Positions 17,129 through 26,523 of a stretch of DNA of 64,000 nt are shown one piece after another (position 1 is the stretch's first letter; each line of letters opens with the position of its first letter). The translations under genes and the position numbers were made by a program. Under the pieces are notes generated by a model that saw nothing but the letters and a program-made list of their open reading frames with translations, ran no database searches and was not told the origin of the DNA. Source of the DNA: Anaeromicropila herbilytica (GTDB lineage: Bacteria > Bacillota > Clostridia > Lachnospirales > Lachnospiraceae); contig NZ_AP024169.1 in the NCBI RefSeq assembly GCF_016591975.1, positions 2,016,001 to 2,080,000 on the forward strand, given 5' to 3'.

Positions 17129-18994
17129 TTGTCAGATATTTTAGATAGAATAAATGAACCAAATGATATTAAGAATATAGAGCCTGAGGAATATTCCTTA
17201 TTAGCCAAGGAAATTCGTCGGTTTTTAGTAGATAGAATAAGTAAAACAGGTGGACATCTGGCGTCTAACCTTGGTGTAGTTGAATTAACAATGGCTATGC
17301 ATTTATGTTTAGATTTACCAAAGGATAAAATTGTATGGGATGTTGGCCATCAATCGTATACACATAAGATCCTTACAGGACGTAAAGATATGTTTATGAC
17401 TCTGAGAAAATATGGAGGACTTAGTGGTTTTCCAAAATGTTCAGAAAGCTGTTGTGATTCGTTCAATACAGGACATAGCTCGACGTCAATATCTGCAGCA
17501 TTAGGGTTGGCGAAAGCACGAGAACTTAAAAAGGAAGATAGCACAGTATTTGCAGTTATTGGAGATGGTGCTTTATCTGGTGGTATGGCCTATGAAGCTC
17601 TTAACAATGCTGCAAGGCTTAAGTCTAATCTTGTGATTGTATTAAATGATAATAATATGTCTATATCAGAAAATGTAGGTGGTATGGCTACTTATCTTGG
17701 AAAGATTAGAACAAATACGAAATATCTTGGTTTAAAAGATGGTGTTGAGGGTGTTCTGAAAAAAGTTCCTATGGTAGGCGATTTTATGATTGACCGAATC
17801 AAGAAATCAAAAGATTCCATTAAAAGACTTGTAATTCCTGGAATGCTATTTGAGGATATGGGACTTACTTATATCGGACCAATTGATGGTCATAATATGG
17901 AACAGTTAGTTACAGCTTTTCGTGCTGCAAAGCAAATGAAGGAAGCGGTAATTGTTCATGTAGTCACCAAAAAGGGAAAAGGATATAGACAAGCAGAGTT
18001 AAATCCACCAAAGTTCCATGGGGTAGATCCTTTTGATATAAAATCTGGCAAATCTAAGAAAGAAAAGAATTATCAAACATATACAGATTATTTCTCAGAA
18101 GCCTTAGTAGAGCTTGCCAAAGAGGATGAAAGAATTGTTGCTATAACAGCAGCAATGCCATCTGGAACAGGATTAACACAATTTCAAGAGAAATATAAGA
18201 GTCGATTTTTTGATGTAGGAATAGCCGAAGAACATGCGGTAACATTTGCAGCAGGATTAGCAGCAGGTGGTTTGAAGCCAGTTGTTGCAATCTATTCAAC
18301 TTTCTTACAAAGAGCATATGATCAGATTCTTCATGATGTATGTATTAGCAACCTACCAGTGATTTTTGCAATTGATAGAGCTGGAATCGTTGGAAGTGAT
18401 GGTGATACACATCAGGGTATATTCGATATATCTTTTTTATCAAGTATTCCTAATCTTACAATAATGGCACCTAAGAACGGACAGGAGCTAAAAGAGATGT
18501 TGCGATATGGGGTAAACTATGATGGTCCTATCGCAATTCGTTATCCTAGAGGTGAAAGCTATAATGGATTAGAGGAATTCCATTCTCCAATTGAATATTC
18601 GAAGAGTGAAATAATCTATCAAGAAAAGGAAATTGCTTTACTTGCGGTAGGAAGTATGGTGCAAACAGCAGTTGATGTTAGAGAGGAACTGAAGAAGTTA
18701 GGCCATTCAGTTACACTTATAAATGCAAGATTCATTGCGCCAATTGATGAAGATGATATAGCAACTATTGCAAGCACGCATAATGTAGTAGTGACATTAG
18801 AGGAAAATGTATTGAATGGAGGATATGGGCAGGCAATCTCCCATATATATAGCAAGAAACATCTAAATGAATCCAACCTTTTAACAATAGCACTTCCTAA
18901 TGAATTTTTACCTCATGGGGATTGTGATATATTAAAGGCTCAGAATGAGATAGATGCACAATCGATAGTTCAAAGAATTCAATCACAGATATAA
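17129..18994 (+). CDS. dxs: 1-Deoxy-D-xylulose-5-phosphate synthase
   Basis: Thiamine-diphosphate enzyme condensing pyruvate and glyceraldehyde-3-phosphate, the first step of the MEP isoprenoid pathway. Full-length at 621 residues. Visible: VGHQSYTHKILTGR, the ThDP motif GDGALSGGMAYEALNNA, the transketolase-type catalytic VGIAEEHAVTFAAGLA, and DRAGIVGSDGDTHQG. The start is TTG at 17129 behind GAAGGTG; no nearby in-frame ATG fits. It lies in the same run as ispA, linking precursor and prenyl synthesis. Confidence 0.96.
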   Translation: MSDILDRINEPNDIKNIEPEEYSLLAKEIRRFLVDRISKTGGHLASNLGVVELTMAMHLCLDLPKDKIVWDVGHQSYTHKILTGRKDMFMTLRKYGGLSGFPKCSESCCDSFNTGHSSTSISAALGLAKARELKKEDSTVFAVIGDGALSGGMAYEALNNAARLKSNLVIVLNDNNMSISENVGGMATYLGKIRTNTKYLGLKDGVEGVLKKVPMVGDFMIDRIKKSKDSIKRLVIPGMLFEDMGLTYIGPIDGHNMEQLVTAFRAAKQMKEAVIVHVVTKKGKGYRQAELNPPKFHGVDPFDIKSGKSKKEKNYQTYTDYFSEALVELAKEDERIVAITAAMPSGTGLTQFQEKYKSRFFDVGIAEEHAVTFAAGLAAGGLKPVVAIYSTFLQRAYDQILHDVCISNLPVIFAIDRAGIVGSDGDTHQGIFDISFLSSIPNLTIMAPKNGQELKEMLRYGVNYDGPIAIRYPRGESYNGLEEFHSPIEYSKSEIIYQEKEIALLAVGSMVQTAVDVREELKKLGHSVTLINARFIAPIDEDDIATIASTHNVVVTLEENVLNGGYGQAISHIYSKKHLNESNLLTIALPNEFLPHGDCDILKAQNEIDAQSIVQRIQSQI

Positions 18995-19105
18995 TTGATG
19001 AAATGTGCGTGTATGAATGAGTAATTAGTAGGAAATTCTTACTGTTTTAGGCCTATTCAATATTTTCATAATAGGTCATAAAAGAATGAAAGGCATGTGT
19101 AAAAG

Positions 19106-20020
19106 ATGAAAGAAAGATTAGATGTCTTAGTTGTAAAGAGAAATCTAGCTGAATCTAGAGAAAAAGCAAAAGCAATCATTATGTCTGGTAATGTACTTGT
19201 CGATGGAGAAAGGGAAGATAAGGCGGGAAGTATGTTTCCTGATTCAGTGAATATAACAATAAAAGGTAATGTATTAAAGTATGTCAGTCGGGGTGGCTTA
19301 AAGTTAGAAAAGGCAATTGATCATTATGGAGTTGATTTAAACGGCAAAACTTGCATGGATGTAGGGTCTTCTACGGGAGGTTTTACGGACTGCATGCTTC
19401 AAAATGGTGCAGTCAAAGTTTATGCAGTGGATGTAGGTACGAATCAATTAGCGTGGAAACTTCGTCAAGACGAACGTGTAGTCTGTATGGAAAAGACAAA
19501 TATTAAGCATGTAACAAAAGCTGATATTGCTGATGATATTGATTTTATTTCGATAGATGTTGCTTTTATATCATTAACCAAAGTGTTAATTCCTGTACGT
19601 AATCTGTTAATGGAAAATGGAGAAGTTGTTTGTCTTATCAAACCACAATTTGAAGCAGGTAGAGAGAAGGTAGGCAAAAAAGGTGTAGTGCGAGATAAAG
19701 AGGTACATTTAGAAGTAATTGAGAATGTAATCAAATTCGCAGTAAGTATAGGATTTCGTATTAAGAATTTAGATTTTTCACCGATAAAAGGACCAGAAGG
19801 AAATATTGAATATCTGCTTCATTTAGTTAAGTGTAATGATGACAACTTTAAGAATATTTTAGTAGATCATGATGCTATAGAGGATGAGGATTATAATACT
19901 ACAACTAGATATACAGAATTAACCATGGAACAATGCAGTGAATATGTTGATAATAAGGAACTTGTTAATCTTTTAAATAGTGTAAAACAAATTGTAGAGG
20001 AAGCACATATGGCTTTATAA
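19106..20020 (+). CDS. tlyA: TlyA family rRNA 2'-O-methyltransferase
   Basis: A 304-residue protein with an N-terminal S4 RNA-binding domain (residues 1-65, KERLDVLVVKRNLAESREKAKAIIMSGNV-type) and a FtsJ-like SAM methyltransferase domain. The SAM loop is MDVGSSTGGFTDCML near 91-105, and catalytic-type residues are in IKPQFEAGREKVGKKGVVRD. Homologues methylate ribose of 16S and/or 23S rRNA. The stop overlaps the out-of-use ATG upstream of nadK. Conserved neighbour of dxs and nadK in clostridia. Confidence 0.93.
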   Translation: MKERLDVLVVKRNLAESREKAKAIIMSGNVLVDGEREDKAGSMFPDSVNITIKGNVLKYVSRGGLKLEKAIDHYGVDLNGKTCMDVGSSTGGFTDCMLQNGAVKVYAVDVGTNQLAWKLRQDERVVCMEKTNIKHVTKADIADDIDFISIDVAFISLTKVLIPVRNLLMENGEVVCLIKPQFEAGREKVGKKGVVRDKEVHLEVIENVIKFAVSIGFRIKNLDFSPIKGPEGNIEYLLHLVKCNDDNFKNILVDHDAIEDEDYNTTTRYTELTMEQCSEYVDNKELVNLLNSVKQIVEEAHMAL

Positions 20021-20037
20021 TGTGTGAGGAGAAACGT

Positions 20038-20934
20038 ATGAATAGTTTTTGCATCATAACTAATTATGAAAAAGATTATAATTTGGAAACAACGAATTTG
20101 GTGAAAGATTATTTAATGTCAAAAAATAAGAAATGTGTCATTGTTGATAGTATATCAGAAGAATTAGGCTATCAATATACGGATATCAATAGTATTCCTC
20201 CAGGCACAGAATGTGCAATCGTATTAGGTGGAGATGGTACCATAATCCGTGCCGCAAATGATTTGCGCTCAAGATCGATACCAATTCTTGGTATTAATCT
20301 GGGAACATTAGGATTCTTAACTGAAATTGAAAAAGTTAATATTAATTCTGCTCTTCAAAGTTTAATTGATGATGAGTTTTGCGTTGATCATAGAATGATG
20401 TTAAGCGGAAGAATAATCATTGATGAAGAATTAGATAGCGAAAGACAAGCTATGAATGACATAGTGATCACTCGAAGAGATTTTTCTAAAATTATAAGCG
20501 TAACTATATACGTTAACAAGGAATATGTCGATACATATAGAGGAGATGGGGTTATTATATCGACGCCTACAGGTTCAACAGGATATAATCTGTCGGCTGG
20601 TGGACCTATCGTCTTACCAAATACGAAATCAATTGTGATTACTCCAATTTGTCCTCATACCTTCATGAATAGAAGTATTATCGTATCTGATGAAGATGAG
20701 ATAACAGTTATAATTGGCGAGACTAAGAAGAATCAGTATGAAAAAGCAATTGTAACGTTGGATGGTAACCAAGGAATTGAATTACAAAAAGGTGATAGTG
20801 TAGTAATTAAAAAGACTGAGGAAGAAATTAAACTTCTTAAAATCTATGATACAAGTTTTTTTGAAGTTTTACGTAATAAGTTCATGAAAAAAGGAGTAGG
20901 TTATGAAAGTTGGAAGACAAACGAAGATAATTGA
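20038..20934 (+). CDS. nadK: NAD kinase
   Basis: Makes NADP+ from NAD+ and ATP or polyphosphate. The 298-residue protein has GGDGTIIRAAN (catalytic GGDGT), INLGTLGFLTEIE, TRRDF (in place of NE.xx variants) and STPTGSTGYNLSAGGP. ATG 20038 is chosen because AGGAG lies 7 bases before it. The ATG at 20020 overlaps the tlyA stop and lacks a ribosome site. The 3' end overlaps argR by 32 bases. Confidence 0.94.
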   Translation: MNSFCIITNYEKDYNLETTNLVKDYLMSKNKKCVIVDSISEELGYQYTDINSIPPGTECAIVLGGDGTIIRAANDLRSRSIPILGINLGTLGFLTEIEKVNINSALQSLIDDEFCVDHRMMLSGRIIIDEELDSERQAMNDIVITRRDFSKIISVTIYVNKEYVDTYRGDGVIISTPTGSTGYNLSAGGPIVLPNTKSIVITPICPHTFMNRSIIVSDEDEITVIIGETKKNQYEKAIVTLDGNQGIELQKGDSVVIKKTEEEIKLLKIYDTSFFEVLRNKFMKKGVGYESWKTNEDN

Positions 20935-21382
20935 GTTGATCAATGAAAATAATATAGAGACACAAGATGAATTGGCTGATCTATTAATAGCAGCAGGTTA
21001 CAATGTAACACAGGCGACGATATCAAGAGATATTAGAGAACTTAAATTGACTAAAGTAGCTGGAAATAACGGAAAGCAAAAGTATATCGTATTAAATAGT
21101 CAAGATACAGTAGTAAGTGAAAAGTATGTTAGAATACTAAAAGATTGTTATGTCTCAATGGATATTGCACAGAATCTGGTAATTGTGAAAACAGTTTCTG
21201 GTATGGCTATGGCTGTCGCTGCAGCAATTGACGCTTTAAAATTTAAAGGATGCATTGGTTGTGTTGCAGGTGATGATACAATTATGTGTGTGATAAAGAC
21301 AATTGAAGAAGCCGAAGAGTTCATGGATAAAATCAAAAAATTAATTAATGCAAAGAGTATTAAAAGTGCTTTAGAAGAATAA
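20903..21382 (+). CDS. argR: Arginine repressor ArgR/AhrC
   Basis: Arginine-sensing DNA-binding protein of 159 residues. The N-terminal winged helix shows ETQDELADLLIAAGYNVTQATISRDIRELKLTKV. The C-terminal arginine-binding hexamerisation domain contains GCIGCVAGDDTIMCVIKT, with the GDDT arginine ligand. The start follows AAAAGGAG inside nadK. In many Firmicutes recN follows directly; here about 14 kb intervene. Confidence 0.95.
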   Translation: MKVGRQTKIIELINENNIETQDELADLLIAAGYNVTQATISRDIRELKLTKVAGNNGKQKYIVLNSQDTVVSEKYVRILKDCYVSMDIAQNLVIVKTVSGMAMAVAAAIDALKFKGCIGCVAGDDTIMCVIKTIEEAEEFMDKIKKLINAKSIKSALEE

Positions 21383-21498
21383 GATAGCGATACAAGTTTA
21401 GCTAAAGTTAGAAAATAAAGGTTGTAAGATATAAAAAACGGTGTTAGAATTAACTCTGTTAACATATGGCTACTGAATTATCAGCAGTACTTATTAGC

Positions 21499-21589
21499 TT
21501 GAAAATATAAAAATATTTTCAAACTTAGAATATAAGCGTAAGAGTACATCGTACGCTTGGATGTTAGTGAATCAAAAGATTCCACTAAC
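21499..21589 (+). other. Three consecutive hairpins in the leader before yebC
   Basis: Inverted repeats lie at 21499-21522 (TTGAAAATAT/ATATTTTCAA), 21534-21558 (AAGCGTA/TACGCTT) and 21563-21589 (GTTAGTG/CACTAAC, stem extended by AATC/GATT with one bulge). They end 35 bases before the yebC start. No run of T follows, so they do not look like terminators. No known RNA family is recognised. Confidence 0.5.
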
Positions 21590-21623
21590 GTTCTATAATA
21601 GAGAGTTAAAAAGGAGAATTGAT

Positions 21624-22352
21624 ATGTCAGGACATTCAAAATTTGCAAATATTAAACATAAAAAAGAGAAAAACGATTCTGCAAAAGGTAAAATCTTTAC
21701 TAAAATAGGTCGTGAAATTGCAGTTGCTGTTAAAGAAGGTGGAGCAGATCCAGCAAATAATAGCCGTCTTCGCGATATTATTGCAAAAGCGAAATCAAAC
21801 AATATGTCAAATGATACAATTGATCGTAGTATCAAAAAAGCAGCTGGAGATGGTAATGCAGTAAATTACGAATTTGTAACTTATGAAGGATATGGACCAA
21901 ACGGTACAGCAATCATCGTGGAAGCGCTTACAGATAATAAAAACCGTACTGCTTCTAATGTACGTAATGCATTTACAAAAGGTAACGGAAATGTTGGAAC
22001 ACAAGGTTGTGTATCCTTTATGTTCGATAAAAAAGGCCAAATCATTATTGATAAAGAAGAATGCAATATGGAATCAGATGAGTTAATGATGGTAGCATTA
22101 GATGCTGGTGCAGAAGATTTTAATGAAGAAGATGATAGCTTTGAAATCCTTACAGATCCAGATAACTTTAGCGAAGTAAGAGAAGCTTTAGAAAATGCAA
22201 AGATTAGCATGGCTAGTGCAGAAGTTACTATGATTCCTCAGACTTGGGTTGAACTTACTGAAGAACATGACGTGAAGATGATGCAAAGAACTCTTGATTT
22301 ACTTGACGAAGATGATGATGTACAAGAAGTATATCATAACTGGGAAGAGTAA
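21624..22352 (+). CDS. YebC/PmpR family protein (translation or transcription factor)
   Basis: A 242-residue three-domain protein with the classic start SGHSKFANIKHKKEKND and the RLRDIIAKAKSNNMSNDTIDRSIKKAAG and YEGYGPNGTAIIVEALTDNKNRTASNVR blocks. The family was described as DNA-binding regulators and more recently as factors that relieve ribosome stalling. The C-terminal domain is acidic. ATG 21624 is preceded by AAAGGAG; the in-frame ATG at 21561 falls within the leader hairpins and is not used. Confidence 0.93.
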   Translation: MSGHSKFANIKHKKEKNDSAKGKIFTKIGREIAVAVKEGGADPANNSRLRDIIAKAKSNNMSNDTIDRSIKKAAGDGNAVNYEFVTYEGYGPNGTAIIVEALTDNKNRTASNVRNAFTKGNGNVGTQGCVSFMFDKKGQIIIDKEECNMESDELMMVALDAGAEDFNEEDDSFEILTDPDNFSEVREALENAKISMASAEVTMIPQTWVELTEEHDVKMMQRTLDLLDEDDDVQEVYHNWEE

Positions 22353-22492
22353 GTGAGGCTTTAGAAAAGTAAGTAATTTCAACGGTTTGAACCTAGTTTG
22401 TAAAATGTATATTCGATATAAAATAGGCTAAAAATAAGCCAGTGATGGTAAATATCATATATTGTGTGTTCGGTGATAGATATATGCAATTT

Positions 22493-22533
22493 GACCTCCT
22501 TAACATTTATCTAATGTCTAAGGAGGTCTTTTT
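22493..22533 (+). terminator. Intrinsic terminator after yebC
   Basis: Stem GACCTCCTTA / TAAGGAGGTC (10 perfect pairs) with a 16-base loop, followed by TTTTT. It lies 140 bases after the yebC stop and before the secreted transglutaminase gene. Confidence 0.9.
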
Positions 22534-22644
22534 ATGTTAAATCAAAGAACTAATCTATAGATTTTACTAAGTTTACTAGTGAGTTAAATTCACAATAGCG
22601 TGTCTTAGAAAAAGTTAAATCAGTGAAAGGGTGGTGGAGGTATA

Positions 22645-23457
22645 ATGAAATCTAAATTATTTTCAATTATTCTTATTATTTCTATATGTTTTACCGTATT
22701 ACCAATAGATGTATCTGCTCGTAATATTAATATTAGTATAACAAATAGCAAATATAACACCACTACTGCGTGTTGGGATTTTACCATACAATCTAATACA
22801 AAAAGCAAGATATACTATTCATTCAAAGACAGTGAAGTTCTTAACTACAAATGTGAATCAATAAAGAGTGGTCAAGTGGTGTCAGTTCCATCAAGTCTAA
22901 TCAATGACTCATTCAATACATTAAAGCTGTTTACTTTAGATAAGAAAAATAATATAAAAGATAAAATGTACTACAGGGTTGATATAATCGCAAGAAATAC
23001 TTATATGAAAGACTTGAATAATTTATGTAATTCAATTTACAATCAAGAAGATAGCCAGTATATTAAAGCAAGAAAATTGTATACTTGGATTGGAAAAAAT
23101 AAAACGTATAAATACGATGGTTTAACTAATCATGAATATGGTGCTTTTTATGGTATCTCATCAGCCTGTAGTGGCTTTTCAAGACTATATGTTGATATGT
23201 GTTCTATTGCAGGAATAAAATGTGAATATGTAAGTGACGAAATAGTAGACTATAAGTATAAAGAGTGGCACTCATGGAATCATATACATTTAGATGATAA
23301 AATATATTTTGTTGATCCTACTTGGTCTGGTGTTTGTTTTGAAAACAAAGTAGATTATAGTCATTTCTGTAATAATGGAATTGTAAATCATATTGTAACA
23401 GAAAAATATGACCTAAGTAGCACTCTGTACGACAACTATAATCAGTATTTCGATTAA
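22645..23457 (+). CDS. Secreted transglutaminase-like (papain-fold) protein
   Basis: A 270-residue protein with a signal peptide (KSKLFSIILIISICFTVLPIDVSA, cleavage near residue 26). A transglutaminase-core domain occupies about residues 115-235. The likely triad is C175 in SSACSGFS, H209 in WHSWNH, and D224 in FVDPTWSG. Such domains act as proteases, cross-linking enzymes or peptidoglycan-related hydrolases; the target here is unknown. A GGTGGAGG ribosome site precedes the ATG. It is followed 73 bases later by a diverged paralogue at 23531, suggesting tandem duplication. Confidence 0.75.
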   Translation: MKSKLFSIILIISICFTVLPIDVSARNINISITNSKYNTTTACWDFTIQSNTKSKIYYSFKDSEVLNYKCESIKSGQVVSVPSSLINDSFNTLKLFTLDKKNNIKDKMYYRVDIIARNTYMKDLNNLCNSIYNQEDSQYIKARKLYTWIGKNKTYKYDGLTNHEYGAFYGISSACSGFSRLYVDMCSIAGIKCEYVSDEIVDYKYKEWHSWNHIHLDDKIYFVDPTWSGVCFENKVDYSHFCNNGIVNHIVTEKYDLSSTLYDNYNQYFD

Positions 23458-23530
23458 GAACTGCAAGAAATGTACGGAGCAATTGGGCTTAATATTTATT
23501 GCGTTGATGGTAATATTAGGAGGTTTAAAG

Positions 23531-24679
23531 ATGAGACATAAAAAATATGCTGTAATATTCTTTGTATTATGTTTATCCTTTTTGCAATTTAATAATGCAT
23601 CTGCTTCAATTATAAAATCAGACCTCAATTCACAAGGTATGAGAGTATATTATGTATCTAATTATGAAGAAAACATGTTGGCTCTTAGCATTATAAAAGC
23701 TAACAGATATGAAAATGTAAAGATAATATATTCGAGTAAAATGAGACTTTCAATGGATGATTATAAAAAGGAAGTTTTTAATCAAATATATTATCCAATA
23801 GACAAACTTAAGTGTGCTTCCTATGGTATAGGATTATGTAATGGATTTTTAATAACGAAAATCAGTTATTATAAAAATAGAACAACGTCAGTTCAATATA
23901 GATTCTTTTATGCGGAAACCAAAGATCAGTCTAATTACGTTGATAATGTGATTAATACAGATATCAAAAATAATATAAATAACCTACATTCAGATTATCA
24001 AAAAGCCTATTGGGCATATCAGTGGGTTATTGATCATGTACACTACGATGAGACACTTACATATGATTCAGGCTATTTAGGATTAACAAACTTAGGTACT
24101 GTATGCAAAGGATATGCTTCATTGTACAGTAATATTGCAGACAAATTGGGCTTAGAATGTAGATATATTGAAGGTTCTGTTTTTAATTCTAAATATAATA
24201 ATCATGCATGGAACATATTGAAAATTAATGGAAAATGGTATTGCATTGATACTACTTTTGGAGATTATTATAATTCAAATGACTATTTTTTAGTTTCTGT
24301 CAATTCTTTAATGAATGATAATTTTAGTTATCATAAATCTATGGCTTATGATAGTTATGCAAAACATGGTGAAATATTTTCTGAAACTAATTACGATAAA
24401 TTAGAATCGGTTGATAATAATAACACAATATCACCATCTGTTTACCGTGTTAATATGGATGTTTTACGAGTTAACTATTTAAAAATAGGTGAAAAATATA
24501 ATTATATGATATCAAATAAAGATAATATAAATATGGAATTTACAAGTACTAATGAAAATATAGTTGCGGTAGACAGCAATGGACTAATAACAGCAATTGG
24601 TATTGGGACTGCTACAGTAAGCGCTTATAATATAGGTTTAAATATTAGACAAGATATTTTAATATCTGTTTCAAAATAA
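23531..24679 (+). CDS. Secreted transglutaminase-like protein with C-terminal BIG2 domain
   Basis: A 382-residue protein with a signal peptide ending near SASA (residue ~26). The catalytic domain has C192 in GTVCKGYASLY, H225 in NNHAWNIL, and D240 in CIDTTFGD. Residues ~305-382 form one bacterial Ig-like (BIG2) domain with EFTSTNENIVAVDSNGLI and IGIGTATVSAYN, the same type repeated in the large protein at 30031. ATG 23531 follows AGGAGG; an in-frame ATG at 23483 lacks a ribosome site and would spoil the signal peptide. Probably in one transcript with the preceding paralogue and closed by the terminator at 24714. Confidence 0.78.
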   Translation: MRHKKYAVIFFVLCLSFLQFNNASASIIKSDLNSQGMRVYYVSNYEENMLALSIIKANRYENVKIIYSSKMRLSMDDYKKEVFNQIYYPIDKLKCASYGIGLCNGFLITKISYYKNRTTSVQYRFFYAETKDQSNYVDNVINTDIKNNINNLHSDYQKAYWAYQWVIDHVHYDETLTYDSGYLGLTNLGTVCKGYASLYSNIADKLGLECRYIEGSVFNSKYNNHAWNILKINGKWYCIDTTFGDYYNSNDYFLVSVNSLMNDNFSYHKSMAYDSYAKHGEIFSETNYDKLESVDNNNTISPSVYRVNMDVLRVNYLKIGEKYNYMISNKDNINMEFTSTNENIVAVDSNGLITAIGIGTATVSAYNIGLNIRQDILISVSK

Positions 24680-24713
24680 TATTATTGAGAATTAAATAAA
24701 ATAACAATAGTGG

Positions 24714-24740
24714 GGCGTCTTTTATAAGATGCCTTTTTTG
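24714..24740 (+). terminator. Intrinsic terminator after the transglutaminase pair
   Basis: Stem GGCGTCTT / AAGATGCC with a TTAT loop and TTTTTT tail, 35 bases after the stop codon. Confidence 0.9.
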
Positions 24741-24757
24741 GAATATTCATCTGCTTA

Positions 24758-25474
24758 TTAAGAATTATACTTTTCAGTCCTAGATTTCTTTAAGAAATAA
24801 AAGAATATAATTATTGCAACAATAGTTCCAATATAACTTACAGAGTAATCGATAATAGCGTGCACTAAAGTTGGTATCCATAAGGATTTGCTTTTTTCTA
24901 GAAGATAAATATAATACCAACCAATAAGAATACCTCCACCTATTTCACTACATATAGACAAAATAAATTGAGGTAAATTAGCGTTAGACACTATAGAAGG
25001 TAATATAGAATGCATGATTCCCCATAAGGTACCACTAATAATAATTGCTAAATACTTTGAATTAGATTTAATTTTATTGTATATGAATCCCCTATAAATA
25101 AATTCTTCACCAAAAGCAATAACTACAAGATAAAAAAAGAATCGGTATAAACCCAATATTCCAAATTCATTATGCAGAATAAATAATATAGTCATAACTC
25201 CTAAAAGAGCCATAATCTCATATTTACTATTCATACACAGCTGAAAATCACTTAGCTGCTTTTTGCAAGCAATTATAATTATGGATGGAATGAAAAGCAT
25301 AGCAAGAAAATCGATAAGAAACTTTGTAGTGATGGTATTCCATGTAACTTCATTTATGCTAAAAAGTAAATTGTTTTTATGTGCAAAATATATAATGAAG
25401 TAAAACCAAATAAAATCAAAGACTCCTGTTAAAATAGGTATGATTAAATAGTTATTTTTCTTAAATAAAGACAT
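24758..25474 (-). CDS. CPBP family intramembrane glutamic endopeptidase
   Basis: A 238-residue membrane protein with about seven hydrophobic helices. The Abi/CPBP active-site motifs are visible: EEFIYRG (EExxxR) near residue 130, LWGIMHS (xxxxH) near 155, and a final LVHAIIDYS. The family includes Rce1-like prenyl proteases and bacteriocin self-immunity proteins in Gram-positives. No bacteriocin gene is evident next to it, though secreted proteins surround it. Transcribed opposite to its neighbours. Confidence 0.85.
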   Translation of the reverse strand: MSLFKKNNYLIIPILTGVFDFIWFYFIIYFAHKNNLLFSINEVTWNTITTKFLIDFLAMLFIPSIIIIACKKQLSDFQLCMNSKYEIMALLGVMTILFILHNEFGILGLYRFFFYLVVIAFGEEFIYRGFIYNKIKSNSKYLAIIISGTLWGIMHSILPSIVSNANLPQFILSICSEIGGGILIGWYYIYLLEKSKSLWIPTLVHAIIDYSVSYIGTIVAIIIFFYFLKKSRTEKYNS

Positions 25475-25788
25475 ACGGATTCTCCTTTTAAAAATAAGTC
25501 ATCTGTTTTATTTATTATATGGAATTATTATACAATATTAAAATGAAAATTACTATTTAGAAAACGAAAACTTCATAACAATAGATGCAGATTAAAAGAA
25601 AAATAAATAGTAGCAAATAGTCATAAAGTGCTATGTTAATTTATTGAATTCTAAATTATGATAAGAGTATATGGAGGGATGTGGAAATACCGTGATATTC
25701 CATAAAGTAAGTTTCTTTTTATATGAGTAGATATGGCTATTTGCTTAAGATGCTTTATTTAAATGAACCTAACAATAATAATTAAGAT
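25475..25788. other. Intergenic region between divergent genes
   Basis: 314 AT-rich bases upstream of both the CPBP gene (minus) and the membrane protein gene at 25789 (plus). A GGAGG followed by a seven-codon ATG frame near 25675-25704 is too short to call. No promoter could be assigned with confidence on either strand. Confidence 0.5.
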
Positions 25789-26520
25789 ATGGGGGTTAAG
25801 ATTATATTTCAAATTAAAAAGAATCAGAAAAAAACTATATTTATATGTTATGTAATACTAACACTAATAGGGGTAGGTGGTTGCATGTTTTTTGGAAATT
25901 CTACGGATAAGTTAATAAGATATATGGATAAAAAGTATGCTGAGAAATTCGAGTATGTTTCACCATATGGAGGGAAGCTAGGAAGTAAAACTACAAAGAT
26001 CCTCGTGAAAAGTGATAAGTTCCCGGAGGAAACTATCTTAGTACAAAGGACCAAAGAAAAAGATGGAGATTATGTATACCGTGATAATTATACTGCTTTT
26101 TTATTAAGAGGTGAATTGCGTTCACTGTTAACGGATATTACTGGCTATGTATTTGAAAGTTCAGAGTATAAATTATTCTATAATGTTACATTGAATGCTT
26201 TACCTGAGAACTACGATAACAATACTTCAATGGAGGAATATACTTCGAACGGTAATAGTTTAATTGATTTTACCATCGTGCTGAATTCAAACGTAGATGA
26301 AAGCAGGAAAGAACAATATGTAGAAAAATTAGGAAAAGAATTAGAGAAGAATCATATTGTAAGCAGCTTTTCTATCTATTTTGCCAATGATAATCATACT
26401 TTTGATATGTTAAGTTACAAGAATATCAATGATTTCCTTATGAAGTCCGATTGGTATTCACAGAGAGGGATTTTTACTTATAGCAATTCGTATCAATTAT
26501 TAAGTGGTGAATGGAGGTAA
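25789..26520 (+). CDS. Uncharacterised membrane-anchored protein upstream of the lipase-like gene
   Basis: Not recognised. It has 243 residues with a basic start, one hydrophobic helix (residues ~17-34, ending in IGVGGCMFFG, which is only a poor lipobox) and a soluble extracytoplasmic part. A mixed alpha/beta pattern is seen, with a repeated charge-rich helix (VDESRKEQYVEKLGKELEKNH). The stop is 3 bases before the ATG of the lipase-like gene, and the ribosome site of that gene lies inside this gene, so the two are coupled. By position it could be a membrane partner or immunity protein for the lipase; that is inference only. The ribosome site of this gene is weak. Confidence 0.6.
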   Translation: MGVKIIFQIKKNQKKTIFICYVILTLIGVGGCMFFGNSTDKLIRYMDKKYAEKFEYVSPYGGKLGSKTTKILVKSDKFPEETILVQRTKEKDGDYVYRDNYTAFLLRGELRSLLTDITGYVFESSEYKLFYNVTLNALPENYDNNTSMEEYTSNGNSLIDFTIVLNSNVDESRKEQYVEKLGKELEKNHIVSSFSIYFANDNHTFDMLSYKNINDFLMKSDWYSQRGIFTYSNSYQLLSGEWR

Positions 26521-26523
26521 AGT

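Noticed and set aside
24758..25474. CPBP protease as bacteriocin immunity protein
   Set aside because: The family can do this, but no bacteriocin precursor or exporter is near, so only the protease family is called.
25675..25704. Seven-codon frame behind GGAGGG before the 243-residue protein
   Set aside because: Too short to support as a gene; may be chance in an AT-rich spacer.
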